Origin: JBDZVM01 sp040255675
Lineage (GTDB): Bacteria > Actinomycetota > Actinomycetes > Acidothermales > Acidothermaceae
Direction: 5' to 3'
Assembly: GCA_040255675.1 (NCBI GenBank)
Contig: JBDZVM010000005.1
Span: forward strand, 1 to 64,000
DNA: 64,000 nt
Positions 34,541 to 42,900 of this stretch are shown piece by piece. The position numbers were made by a program, and so were the translations under genes. The notes under the pieces are model-generated. The model saw only the letters and a program-made list of their open reading frames with translations, searched no databases and was not told where the DNA came from. Within the stretch, counting starts at the first letter, position 1; every line of letters starts with the position of its first letter.

Positions 34541-34592
34541 GTGATCGCGAAACAAAAGCGCCCCCATGGCGTCACAATTGCTTCGCGATCAC
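34541..34592. terminator. Hairpin between phosphoesterase gene and hemL
   Basis: The arms GTGATCGCGAA (34541-34551) and TTCGCGATCAC (34582-34592) pair perfectly around a 30-base loop. It starts 19 bases after the phosphoesterase stop and ends 45 bases before hemL. It has no T-tract, so it could be a weak terminator or a dispersed palindromic repeat. Confidence 0.5.
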
Positions 34593-34637
34593 GGGTGAGG
34601 GTTCGGCGCGCTGCTCGCACCTGGGACAATCGCGGTC

Positions 34638-35960
34638 GTGACCCAAAGCCACCCGCGCTCGAGTGCTTTGTTCGAGCGTGCCCAGATCGTCACCCCCGGC
34701 GGCGTCAATTCACCGGTACGGGCGTTTCGCGGTGTCGGCGGCACGCCTCGGTTCATGGCGAGCGGCCATGGGCCGTATCTGGTCGATGTCGACGGCAACG
34801 AGTACGTCGATCTGGTGTGCTCGTGGGGGCCGCTCGTGTTGGGGCACGCGCACCCGGACGTCGTCGAGGCGGTCACGAAGGCGGCGCGCGACGGCACGAG
34901 TTTCGGCACGCCAACCTCGCGTGAGGTCGAACTCGCCGAAGAGATCGGACGCCGGGTGGCGCCGGTCGAGCAGGTGCGGCTGGTCAGCTCAGGCACTGAA
35001 GCGACGATGAGCGCTGTGCGACTCGCCCGCGGGTTCACCGGGCGGGCCAAGGTCGTGAAGTTCGCCGGTTGCTACCACGGTCACGTCGACGCGTTGCTCG
35101 CGAGCGCCGGAAGCGGCGTGGCGACCTTGGGATTGCCTGACACGCCAGGCGTTACGGGTGCGCAAGCCCAAGACACGATCGTGTTGCCGTACAACGACCT
35201 CGCCGCGGTGGAAGAAGCGTTCGAGAAGTTCGGCGACCGGATCGCCTGCGTCATCACCGAGGCGGCGGCTGCCAACATGGGCGTCGTCCCACCCGCAACG
35301 GGCTTTAACAAAGCGTTGCGCGACATCGCCCACCGACACGGTGCGCTGCTGATCCTTGACGAGGTCATGACAGGTTTTCGCGTCTCCGCTTCCGGCTGGT
35401 ACGGGCTCGAAGGGGTCGAGGCAGACCTGTTCACCTTCGGGAAAGTCATGGGCGGAGGCTTGCCGGCGGCCGCCTTCGGCGGCCGCCGCGACGTCATGCG
35501 AAAACTCGCGCCAGCCGGTCCGGTTTACCAAGCCGGCACTCTCTCCGGAAACCCGCTCGCCACCGCGGCCGGGCTCGCGACGCTTCGCGCCTGCACTGAT
35601 GAAACCTACAAGCGCCTCGACGAAACCTCAGCAACTGTAAGGAATTTGGTCAGCGAAGCGCTCACACGAGAAGGGGTGCCGCACCGCGTGCAGGTCGCCG
35701 GCAACCTGTTCTCGTTCTTCTTTACCGGCAACGACGTTCGCGACTACGACGACGCTCGCGCCCAAGACTCGTGGCGGTATCCGCCCTTCTTTCATGCGCT
35801 GCTCGACCACGGGGTCTACGCCCCGCCGTCCGTGTTCGAAGCCTGGTTCGTCTCCGCCGCGCACGACGACACCGCCGTTCAACGCGTCGCCAACGCCCTG
35901 CCGCATGCCGCGAGAGCGGCCGCGCACGCCGCCGAACCGACCCCGGAAGGTACGCCGTGA
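34638..35960 (+). CDS. hemL: Glutamate-1-semialdehyde 2,1-aminomutase
   Basis: PLP enzyme converting glutamate-1-semialdehyde from HemA to 5-aminolevulinate, the substrate of HemB. The 440-residue protein begins with SSALFERAQIVTPGGVNSPVRAF, and has MASGHGPYLVDVDGNEYVDL, SSGTEATMSAVRLAR, ILDEVMTGFRVS, and Lys in FTFGKVMGGGLPAAAFGG. This start block and the length separate it from other class III aminotransferases. Start GTG 34638. It overlaps the following phosphatase gene by GTGA. Confidence 0.95.
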   Translation: MTQSHPRSSALFERAQIVTPGGVNSPVRAFRGVGGTPRFMASGHGPYLVDVDGNEYVDLVCSWGPLVLGHAHPDVVEAVTKAARDGTSFGTPTSREVELAEEIGRRVAPVEQVRLVSSGTEATMSAVRLARGFTGRAKVVKFAGCYHGHVDALLASAGSGVATLGLPDTPGVTGAQAQDTIVLPYNDLAAVEEAFEKFGDRIACVITEAAAANMGVVPPATGFNKALRDIAHRHGALLILDEVMTGFRVSASGWYGLEGVEADLFTFGKVMGGGLPAAAFGGRRDVMRKLAPAGPVYQAGTLSGNPLATAAGLATLRACTDETYKRLDETSATVRNLVSEALTREGVPHRVQVAGNLFSFFFTGNDVRDYDDARAQDSWRYPPFFHALLDHGVYAPPSVFEAWFVSAAHDDTAVQRVANALPHAARAAAHAAEPTPEGTP

Positions 35961-36586
35961 AAACCGTTGTGCACCTGCTCAGGCACGGTGAAGTCGACAA
36001 CCCGACCCACATCCTTTACGGGCGGCTGCCGAACTTTCACCTGTCCGAAGCGGGCGTGCTCATGGCGAAACGGGCGGCGGGCACGCTCGCGAGCCACGAC
36101 ATCGTCGCGGTGATCGCGTCGCCGCTCGAGCGCGCCGTCGAGACCGCGACGCCGATTGCCGACCAGTTCGACCTGCCGATTCGCACCGACCAGCGGCTGA
36201 TCGAGGCGAGCAATCACTTTGAGGGACGCCGGTTTGGTGTCGGCGACGGCGCGCTTCGCCGTCCGGCCAACTGGATTCACGTACGCAACCCGTTCCGGCC
36301 GTCGTGGGGCGAACCGTATGAAGAACTGGCCGCGCGCATGCTCTCGGCGATCGCCGACGCGCGCGACCAAGCCCGCGGCCACGAGGCGGTCTGCGTGAGC
36401 CATCAGCTGCCGATCTGGACCGCCCGCCGCAAGATCGAACGCAAACGGCTGTGGCACGATCCGCGCCGTCGGCAGTGCGCGCTCGGCAGCCTGACGAGCC
36501 TGATTTTCGAGGACGACGACGTGGTCGACGTCCGCTACACCGAACCCTCAGGTGCCGCTGGGGCTGGCGAGGTCGGCGGCGCCTAG
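35957..36586 (+). CDS. Histidine phosphatase family protein
   Basis: A 209-residue phosphoglycerate mutase-like phosphatase. The catalytic RHG is at the N-terminus (VVHLLRHGEVDNP), with Arg in ASPLERAVETATPI and the second His in AVCVSHQLPIWTAR. A similar gene follows hemL in Streptomyces and precedes the cytochrome c genes. The substrate is not known. GTG 35957 overlaps the hemL stop; the longer upstream frame would overlap hemL heavily and is not used. Confidence 0.88.
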   Translation: MKTVVHLLRHGEVDNPTHILYGRLPNFHLSEAGVLMAKRAAGTLASHDIVAVIASPLERAVETATPIADQFDLPIRTDQRLIEASNHFEGRRFGVGDGALRRPANWIHVRNPFRPSWGEPYEELAARMLSAIADARDQARGHEAVCVSHQLPIWTARRKIERKRLWHDPRRRQCALGSLTSLIFEDDDVVDVRYTEPSGAAGAGEVGGA

Positions 36587-36644
36587 CCTGGCTCGGCCCG
36601 TCTCGGGCCCACCTCCGCGCGGGCTCACCGCGGCAGGCAGAATG

Positions 36645-36686
36645 GGCTCGCAAGCTCGACGGCCTCATAGGCTCGCAAGCTCGACG
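36645..36686. repeat. Two exact 17-bp direct repeats upstream of resA
   Basis: GGCTCGCAAGCTCGACG occurs at 36645-36661 and 36670-36686, period 25 bases, ending 8 bases before the resA start codon. Helical spacing is not a whole number of turns. It could bind a regulator of the cytochrome c maturation operon or be a simple duplication. No palindrome longer than about 6 bases is evident. Confidence 0.5.
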
Positions 36687-36694
36687 ATGGGAAT

Positions 36695-37315
36695 GTGCTC
36701 GTGCCGCGAACGCGAAAGTTGGGCTCGATCGCGGCTTTCGCCATCGCCGCGTCGCTCTCCCTCGCGACGCTCGGCGGATCTCTCGCCTCATGCAGCGCGT
36801 CGAACGGCAACGCGCTCGGCGACACGCGATACGTGGCCGACGGCGCCGGCGTCGTCACCACCTACGCGGCCGACAAACGCAAGCCCGCACCTGAGATCAG
36901 CGGTACCGATCTCGATGGCAAGCCGCTGAGCCTTGCTCAGTTCAGCGGCAAGGTCGTGGTCTTGAACTTCTGGGCGTCGTGGTGCCCGCCGTGCCGCGCC
37001 GAAGCGCCCGCCCTCGAGCAGGTCTACAACGACACGAAGTCACTCGGGGTGCAGTTCGTCGGCGTCGACATCCGCGAAAACGGCAAGTCGGACGGCGTCA
37101 ACTTCGTCGAGACGCACGGCATCAGCTATCCAAGTTTCTCCGATCAGGCCGCGAAGATCGCGTTGAAGTTCCGCGGCACCGGCGTGGTGCCGGAAACCCC
37201 GCCGAGCACGCTGGTGATCGATCGCACCGGCCATATCGCGGCGCTCGGGCTCGGCGAGATGCGGGTGAACCAGCTCAAGTCGCTCGTCACGGACGTCGCG
37301 AAGGAAGCGTCGTGA
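36695..37315 (+). CDS. resA: ResA/TlpA-type thiol-disulfide lipoprotein
   Basis: A 206-residue extracytoplasmic thioredoxin that reduces apocytochrome c haem-binding cysteines. Signal sequence with lipobox (LGGSLASCSAS), then a thioredoxin fold with active site NFWASWCPPCRAEAPAL, VQFVGVDIRENG, and cis-Pro in PPSTLVIDRTG. GTG 36695 or GTG 36701 may start it. First gene of the resA-ccdA-resB-ccsB operon. Confidence 0.92.
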   Translation: MLVPRTRKLGSIAAFAIAASLSLATLGGSLASCSASNGNALGDTRYVADGAGVVTTYAADKRKPAPEISGTDLDGKPLSLAQFSGKVVVLNFWASWCPPCRAEAPALEQVYNDTKSLGVQFVGVDIRENGKSDGVNFVETHGISYPSFSDQAAKIALKFRGTGVVPETPPSTLVIDRTGHIAALGLGEMRVNQLKSLVTDVAKEAS

Positions 37316-38082
37316 CCGTCTCGGCATCGATCGCGTCGACTTTCCAAGACACCGTGCTATCGGGCTCGATGGTGTTGGCCTTGCCCGTGGCATTGATCGC
37401 CGGTTTGGTGTCGTTTCTCTCGCCCTGCGTGGTGCCGCTCGTGCCTGGCTACATCGGTTACGTGACAGGACTTTCCGGCGTCGATCTCGACGACGGACGC
37501 CGCCGAGCTGGTCGCGTCGTGCTCGGAAGTTTTCTCTTCGTGCTTGGCTTTTCCGCGGTTTTTGTTTCTCTCGGCGCGCTCTTCGGCGGCGTCGGCGAGA
37601 ATTTGAAGGCACACGTCGACGTACTCGACCGCATCCTTGGCGTCTTCGTGATCGTGCTCGGGCTCGCGTTTATGGGCATGGTCCCCGGCCTCCAAAGAGA
37701 ATTTCGTTTTCACCGCCTCCCCGCTGCCGGCTTGGCCGGGGCGCCGGTGCTTGGCGTGCTTTTCGGCGTTGGCTGGACACCGTGTATCGGGCCAACGCTC
37801 GGTGCTGTGCAGTCGCTCGCCATCGACTCGTCGAGCGCGGGCCGCGGTGCGGTTCTCACCTTGGCGTACTGCCTGGGCCTTGGCATCCCGTTCATCGTGG
37901 TGGCGCTGCTCTTTCGGCACGCGATAGGCGCGCTGAACGTGGTCAAGCGGCACTACCGGCTCATCACGCTCGCCGGTGGTGGCCTGCTCGTCGTGGTCGG
38001 CGTGTTGCTGATCAGCGGCTTATGGGGCACGTTCGTCGGACAATTGCAAGACACCATCAACGGTTACAGCACGGTGGTGTGA
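37312..38082 (+). CDS. ccdA: Cytochrome c biogenesis protein CcdA
   Basis: A 256-residue membrane protein with six helices that carries electrons from cytoplasmic thioredoxin to ResA. The two key cysteines are in GLVSFLSPCVVPLVPGYIGYVTG and FGVGWTPCIGPTLGAVQSLA, each followed by Pro as usual. GTG 37312 overlaps resA (GTGA); the resB start shares one base with the stop. Confidence 0.94.
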   Translation: MTVSASIASTFQDTVLSGSMVLALPVALIAGLVSFLSPCVVPLVPGYIGYVTGLSGVDLDDGRRRAGRVVLGSFLFVLGFSAVFVSLGALFGGVGENLKAHVDVLDRILGVFVIVLGLAFMGMVPGLQREFRFHRLPAAGLAGAPVLGVLFGVGWTPCIGPTLGAVQSLAIDSSSAGRGAVLTLAYCLGLGIPFIVVALLFRHAIGALNVVKRHYRLITLAGGGLLVVVGVLLISGLWGTFVGQLQDTINGYSTVV

Positions 38083-39809
38083 TGAGCGAGACACCGGTCG
38101 ACGTCCGAGAAAATCCTGACACAAGCGCCGTTTCGGGGCTCGACACCGTGCCCGAAGCGCCAGACGAGTACGGCACTCGCCAGCGCGCACCGAAAACTTC
38201 TGTCTCGTCAGTGTTTTCGTTCTTGCGGTGGGCGTGGTACTCGCTGACTTCCATGCGCACCGCGCTCATCTTGCTGTTCTTGCTCGCGTTGGCATCGGTG
38301 CCCGGCTCGATCCTGCCGCAGCGCGGCGGCAGCGATCCGTTCAGGGTCAACCAGTACTACCTCGACCACCCGACGCTGGCGCCGATCCTCGACCACGTCG
38401 GTCTTTTCAACGTCTTCGGCTCCGTCTGGTTCGCGGCGATCTACCTGCTGCTGTTCGTTTCTCTCGCGGGTTGCGTGCTGCCGCGAAGCAAACGACATCT
38501 GAAAGCGATGCGGCTGCGGCCGCCCGCGGCGCCGAAGAACATCGGCCGGCTGCCGTTTTCGACGTCCTGGTTCACCGAACTCGAGCCCGACGCGGCTCTC
38601 GACAAGGTTCACGCGTTCTTGCGGGCCAAGCACTTTCGTGCCGATCGCGCACCGTCGAGCGTCAACGCGGAAAAGGGCTACCTGCGTGAGACGGGAAACT
38701 TGCTATTCCACCTGGCGTTACTCGTCGTGCTGCTCGGCGTCGCGGTGACCGCCGGTTTTAGCTACAACGGCAGCGTGCTCGTCAAGGAGCACGACGCCTT
38801 CACCAACACGGTTATCAGCTACGACGCGTTTACTCCCGGTCGGTTCGTCGATCGCGCGAAGCTGCCGCCGTTCAGCTTCACGTTGAACAAGTTCGAGGCC
38901 ACCTACCATCGCGGCGACAACGCGCGGGGCGACGCCGACACCTTCGACGCCTACGTCACATGGCAACCCAACCTCGACGCGCCGGCGCGCGAATACGACG
39001 TCCGGGTCAATCACCCGCTGAGCACGCAAGGCACCAACGTCTACCTGGGCGGACACGGCTACGCGCCGCATTTCATCATTCGTGACGCCGCGGGCCACAC
39101 CTTCGACCAAACGGTTCCGTTCTTGCCGCAAAAAGGCACGTACCAATATCAAGGCGTCGTGAAATTGCCCGACGCCAAGCCTGATCAGCTCGGCATCACG
39201 GGGTTCTTCCTGCCGACGGCGAGCGTCGATCCCACGACTCGGCAACCGATCTCGATTTTTCCTGCCGCTGACAACCCCGCCGTCGTCATCGGCGTGTTTT
39301 CGGGCAATCTGGGACTCGACACGGGCGTCCCGCAATCGGTGTACGAACTCGACACGTCGAAACTGACCCGCCTGACCACCGCTGTCATGCGGCCCGGCGA
39401 CACGATCACCTTGCCCGGCGGTGAGGGCACGGTCACTTTCGCGGGCTTCGAAGAGTGGGCGTCGTTCAACATCACGCACGATCCGGGCAAGCCGATCGTG
39501 CTCGTGGCGGTGTGCGCGATGGTGCTCGGGTTGTTAGCGTCGCTCGGCATCCGGCGGCGCCGCGTGTGGGTGCGTGCTAGCCGCGATTTCGCCGGGCGTA
39601 CGTTGGTCGAAGTCGGAGGCCTGACCCGCACCGACGCCAGCGGCGGCTTCGACGACGAGTTCGCTCGTCTGATGACGTCGCTGCGGACGGCGGTGCCCGC
39701 TGACGACGGTGACCCCGCCGACCACCGCGACGCTGGCGGCGCTGACCAACGTGCCGACTTCGTGGCGACCGTGCCGCAACCGGTCGCCGCGCCGGATAAG
39801 GAGGATTGA
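38082..39809 (+). CDS. resB: Cytochrome c biogenesis protein ResB (CcsB1 type)
   Basis: A 575-residue membrane protein forming, with CcsB, the system II haem export and ligation complex. It has three N-terminal helices (MRTALILLFLLALASVPGSILPQ; SVWFAAIYLLLFVSLAGCVLP; LLFHLALLVVLLGVAVTAGFSYNG, quoted in part), a large extracytoplasmic domain, and a last helix near 500 (VLVAVCAMVLGLLASLGIRR). The Asp/Ala-rich tail is cytoplasmic. ATG 38082 forms TGATG with the ccdA stop. Confidence 0.94.
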   Translation: MSETPVDVRENPDTSAVSGLDTVPEAPDEYGTRQRAPKTSVSSVFSFLRWAWYSLTSMRTALILLFLLALASVPGSILPQRGGSDPFRVNQYYLDHPTLAPILDHVGLFNVFGSVWFAAIYLLLFVSLAGCVLPRSKRHLKAMRLRPPAAPKNIGRLPFSTSWFTELEPDAALDKVHAFLRAKHFRADRAPSSVNAEKGYLRETGNLLFHLALLVVLLGVAVTAGFSYNGSVLVKEHDAFTNTVISYDAFTPGRFVDRAKLPPFSFTLNKFEATYHRGDNARGDADTFDAYVTWQPNLDAPAREYDVRVNHPLSTQGTNVYLGGHGYAPHFIIRDAAGHTFDQTVPFLPQKGTYQYQGVVKLPDAKPDQLGITGFFLPTASVDPTTRQPISIFPAADNPAVVIGVFSGNLGLDTGVPQSVYELDTSKLTRLTTAVMRPGDTITLPGGEGTVTFAGFEEWASFNITHDPGKPIVLVAVCAMVLGLLASLGIRRRRVWVRASRDFAGRTLVEVGGLTRTDASGGFDDEFARLMTSLRTAVPADDGDPADHRDAGGADQRADFVATVPQPVAAPDKED

Positions 39810-39811
39810 CC

Positions 39812-40867
39812 GTGCCGGTTGACGTCGGGCTTGCCAGGCTCTCGAATGACCTGATCTACGGCGGTATTCTCGCCTACTCAGTGGGTTTCCTCTGCTTCGC
39901 GATGGACGCCGCTTTCGGCAACCACGTCAGCGAGGCGAAGCAACCGGCACGGGCGCGGGCCAAAGTGCCCGCGCTGGCGGGCGTGGGCGCGGCATCCTCC
40001 GGGTCGTCAGACATTGCCGTGAGCGAGCCTGCGGCTCCCGCGTCGTCAGGGCCATTCACCTCGCCGTCCCGGTCGGGGCGGATGTCGCGCTGGGGCTCAG
40101 CGATCGCGCGGCGCGTGGGTGCCGTGGCGGTGCTGTTCACCCTCGCTGGATGGGCCCTGCACGCCGGCGCGATCCTCACGCGCGGCTTGTCGGTGCACCG
40201 GCTGCCGTGGGGCAACATGTACGAGTTCACCTTGGCGCTGACTTTTGCCGCGGTGACAGCGTTCTTGGCTATTTCGACGCGTCATCGCGCGCGTTATCTC
40301 GGCGTCTTCTTGATGGCGCCGGTCGTGCTCGCGCTCGGGATCGCGGTGCTCGTGTTGTACGTGCCCGCCGCGCCGCTGATGCCGGCGCTTCAGTCGTATT
40401 GGCTGGCGATTCACGTCAGTGCCGCGACGATCGCGTTCGGCGTGTTCGCCGTCGGAGCCGTCGCCACGCTGATGTTCCTTGTCGCCGACCGCTACGCGGC
40501 GGCGATCACGACCGGTAAGCCGGTGCGCTTCACCTCGCTCGCCCGCATCATGCCCGACGCGGAAACGCTCGACCGCATGGCGTATCGACTGCATGCCTTC
40601 GTGTTCCCGATCTGGACGTTCGCCGTCATCGCGGGCGCGATCTGGGCCGAGTATGCGTGGGGCCATTACTGGCAGTGGGATCCCAAAGAGACCTGGGCGT
40701 TCATCACCTGGATCGTGTACGCCGGATACCTGCACGCACGCGCGACCGCGGGTTGGCGCGGCCGCAAGGCGGCTTACGTCGCCCTGCTGGGCTTCGGCAC
40801 GATCCTGTTCAACTTCTTCGTGGTGAACATCTTCATCAGCGGCATGCACTCCTACGCCGGCCTCTAG
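39812..40867 (+). CDS. ccsB: Cytochrome c biogenesis protein CcsB/ResC (CcsA type)
   Basis: Haem-handling partner of ResB. The 351-residue membrane protein has the tryptophan-rich WWD-like loop GHYWQWDPKETWAFITW, flanking His residues in AYRLHAFVFPIWTFA and AGYLHARA and a further LAIHVSAA. An odd Ala/Ser-rich linker (about 42-92) sits between the first helix and the rest. GTG 39812 is favoured by AAGGAGG 7 bases before it; TTG 39806 would overlap resB. Last gene of the operon. Confidence 0.94.
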   Translation: MPVDVGLARLSNDLIYGGILAYSVGFLCFAMDAAFGNHVSEAKQPARARAKVPALAGVGAASSGSSDIAVSEPAAPASSGPFTSPSRSGRMSRWGSAIARRVGAVAVLFTLAGWALHAGAILTRGLSVHRLPWGNMYEFTLALTFAAVTAFLAISTRHRARYLGVFLMAPVVLALGIAVLVLYVPAAPLMPALQSYWLAIHVSAATIAFGVFAVGAVATLMFLVADRYAAAITTGKPVRFTSLARIMPDAETLDRMAYRLHAFVFPIWTFAVIAGAIWAEYAWGHYWQWDPKETWAFITWIVYAGYLHARATAGWRGRKAAYVALLGFGTILFNFFVVNIFISGMHSYAGL

Positions 40868-40882
40868 TCCGCGTTCGAGCTG

Positions 40883-41056
40883 GATCACGTTCGCGGCGTT
40901 CACGCCGATGACCCTGGCTCCGCGCCGATCACGTTCGGGCGGTTAACGCGACCTTTGCAACATCGGCGGATGTCATGAGGGTCGAGGTTGCGCCGCAAGG
41001 GCCAGCGTGCGGGCCAGCGTGGCCGCGTGCGGCCAGCGCAAGGGCCAGCGTGCGGG
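40883..41056. repeat. Repeat-rich spacer between ccsB and amt
   Basis: The 280-base spacer has no gene I can support. An exact 19-mer GCAAGGGCCAGCGTGCGGG occurs at 40995-41013 and 41038-41056, with further GGCCAGCG copies between. Nearer ccsB, GATCACGTTCGCGGCGTTCA (40883) is imperfectly repeated at 40928, 45 bases on. These may be degenerate dispersed repeats or operators. Confidence 0.55.
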
Positions 41057-41076
41057 GCCAGGCTTCGCGCAAGAAC

Positions 41077-41135
41077 GTAATCCGCGTTTTACATGATCGG
41101 CCCGTCGCGTAATGCGGTCGTAACAGCGATCAATC
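41077..41135 (+). promoter_or_regulatory. Possible GlnR-type nitrogen control boxes before amt
   Basis: Pentamers spaced 11 bases apart recall the GlnR pattern GTNAC-n6-GAAAC: GTAAT-n6-TTTAC at 41077-41092 and GTAAT-n6-GTAAC-n6-CAATC at 41109-41135, 32 bases apart, ending 12 bases before the amt start. Matches to the b half-site are poor. Context (amt-glnK) is the classic GlnR target, so this is a reasonable but unproven site. Confidence 0.3.
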
Positions 41136-41147
41136 AAGCTGCTGCCC

Positions 41148-42475
41148 ATGCCGGTTGGGTTCAGCGCGGGAGATACCGCATGGGTTATGACGAGCGCGGC
41201 CCTCGTCATGCTGATGATTCCGGGCCTCGCGTTGTTCTACGGCGGCATGGTGCGGGCCAAGAGCGCACTGAACATGGTGATGATGAGCCTCAGCTGCCTC
41301 GCGGTCGTGACCGTCGTCTGGGTGCTGTACGGCTACTCACTCGCGTTCGGTCCTGACGCGTTCGACGGGCTGATTGGCACGCTCAAGAACGCGGGTATGG
41401 CCGGGGTCGGCATCCACGACCTCAGCGGCTCGATCCCGACCCTGGTGTTCGCCGGGTTCCAGCTCATGTTCGCCGCGATCACCGCCGCGTTGCTTTCCGG
41501 CTCGATCGCCGATCGCGCCAAGTTCGGGTCGTGGCTGCTCTTCGTCGTCGCTTGGGTGAGCTTGGTCTATTTTCCGGTGGCGCATTGGGTTTTCGACGCG
41601 AACGGCTGGATCGCCCGGGATTTACATGTGCTCGATCTCGCCGGCGGCACGGTTGTCGAAATCAACTCCGGCGCGTCCGGTCTCGCGCTCGCGCTGGTGC
41701 TCGGCCCGCGCGTCGGATTCCGGCGAGAGCAGATGCGCCCGCACAGCGTGCCGCTCGTGGTGTTGGGCGCTGGGCTCCTCTGGTTCGGCTGGTTCGGCTT
41801 CAACGCCGGCTCGGCGCTCGCGAGCGGCGGTCTCGCCGGCATGGCTTTCCTCAATACCCAGGTGGCGGGCTCGGCCGCGGTGCTCGGGTGGCTCGCCGTC
41901 GAAAAACGGCGCGACGGCAAAGCGACGACGCTCGGCGCCGCCTCGGGCGCGGTGGCTGGTCTCGTCGGCATCACGCCCGCGTGCGGTTCGGTGAATCCGC
42001 TCGGCGCGCTGGTGATCGGCCTGCTCGCCGGGGTCGCGTGCAGTTACGCGGTCGGTTTGAAGTTCCGGCTCGGTTACGACGATTCGCTGGACGTCGCCGG
42101 AGTGCACGGGGTTGGCGGCCTCGTCGGCACGTTGCTGATCGGCGTGTTGGCGACCGCAACCGTCACCGGGCAGGCCCGCGGCCTGTTGTACGGCGGCGGA
42201 TTTTCCCAGCTGGGCAGGCAAACCCTCGCGGCGCTCGCGGTCGGGGTTACGCGTTCGCGGTGTCGTGGCTGCTCGCCAAGGCCGTCGACAAGGCCGTCGG
42301 ATTTCGGGTCACCCGCGACGACGAACTCGCCGGCCTCGACCTTCTCGTGCATGGTGAATCGGCCTACGATCTGGGCACCCACACGGCCGGCGCGGGCCAC
42401 CGGCTCGCCAGCGCGCTGCATCACGGCGGGGCAACTGTTCCCGCGCCGTCGAGCCCTGCCAAGATGCCACCGTGA
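41148..42475 (+). CDS. amt: Ammonium transporter Amt, frameshifted near its C-terminus
   Basis: Ammonium channel with 11 helices: GDTAWVMTSAALVMLMIPGL, FYGGMVRAKSALNMVMMS, VHWV-like AHWVFDANGWI, GGTVVEINSG, LWFGWFGFNAGS and SLDVAGVHGVGG follow in order. After residue about 365 the frame turns to nonsense, while the frame one base back continues correctly (YAFAVSWLLAKAVDKAVGFRVTRDDE) to a stop at 42475 that overlaps glnK by GTGA. So one base seems missing in or near GGGG 42243-42246. Either an assembly error or a real mutation; the intact coupling to glnK favours the former. Confidence 0.85.
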
Positions 42476-42810
42476 AACTGATCACGGCGATCGTCAAACC
42501 GTTCAAGTTCGACGACGTGAAAGCGGCCCTCGAAGCTTTCGGCGTCCACGGCATGACCGTGAGCGAGGCCAGCGGATACGGGCGGCAAGGCGGCCACACC
42601 GAGGTCTATCGGGGCGCCGAATACCAGGTCGACCTGGTGCCTAAGCTGCGCGTCGAGGTGGTGTGCGACGACGAGGATGCCGACGACCTCGTCGAGGCGA
42701 TCGCGGCGGCCGCGCGCACCGGCAAAATCGGTGACGGCAAGGTGTGGACGACGCCAGTCGACACGCTGGTCAGGGTGCGCACCGGTGAGCGCGGAGGTGC
42801 CGCCATCTAG
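42472..42810 (+). CDS. glnK: PII nitrogen regulatory protein
   Basis: A 112-residue PII signal protein that binds ATP/ADP and 2-oxoglutarate and blocks Amt when nitrogen is ample. The T-loop GRQGGHTEVYRGAEYQVDLVPK keeps the modifiable Tyr51; KLITAIVKPFKFDDVK and the C-terminal GKIGDGKVWTTPVD nucleotide site are typical. GTG 42472 overlaps the amt end. glnD, which often follows in actinomycetes, is absent here; an MFS gene follows instead. Confidence 0.94.
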   Translation: MKLITAIVKPFKFDDVKAALEAFGVHGMTVSEASGYGRQGGHTEVYRGAEYQVDLVPKLRVEVVCDDEDADDLVEAIAAAARTGKIGDGKVWTTPVDTLVRVRTGERGGAAI

Positions 42811-42900
42811 CGAGCGTGATGGATCGCACAGCCGAAATCCGATCGGAAAAGCAGAACCGTGCAATGCGGCTGCCGAGCCGGGCAGTAACCTGCGCAGGAC

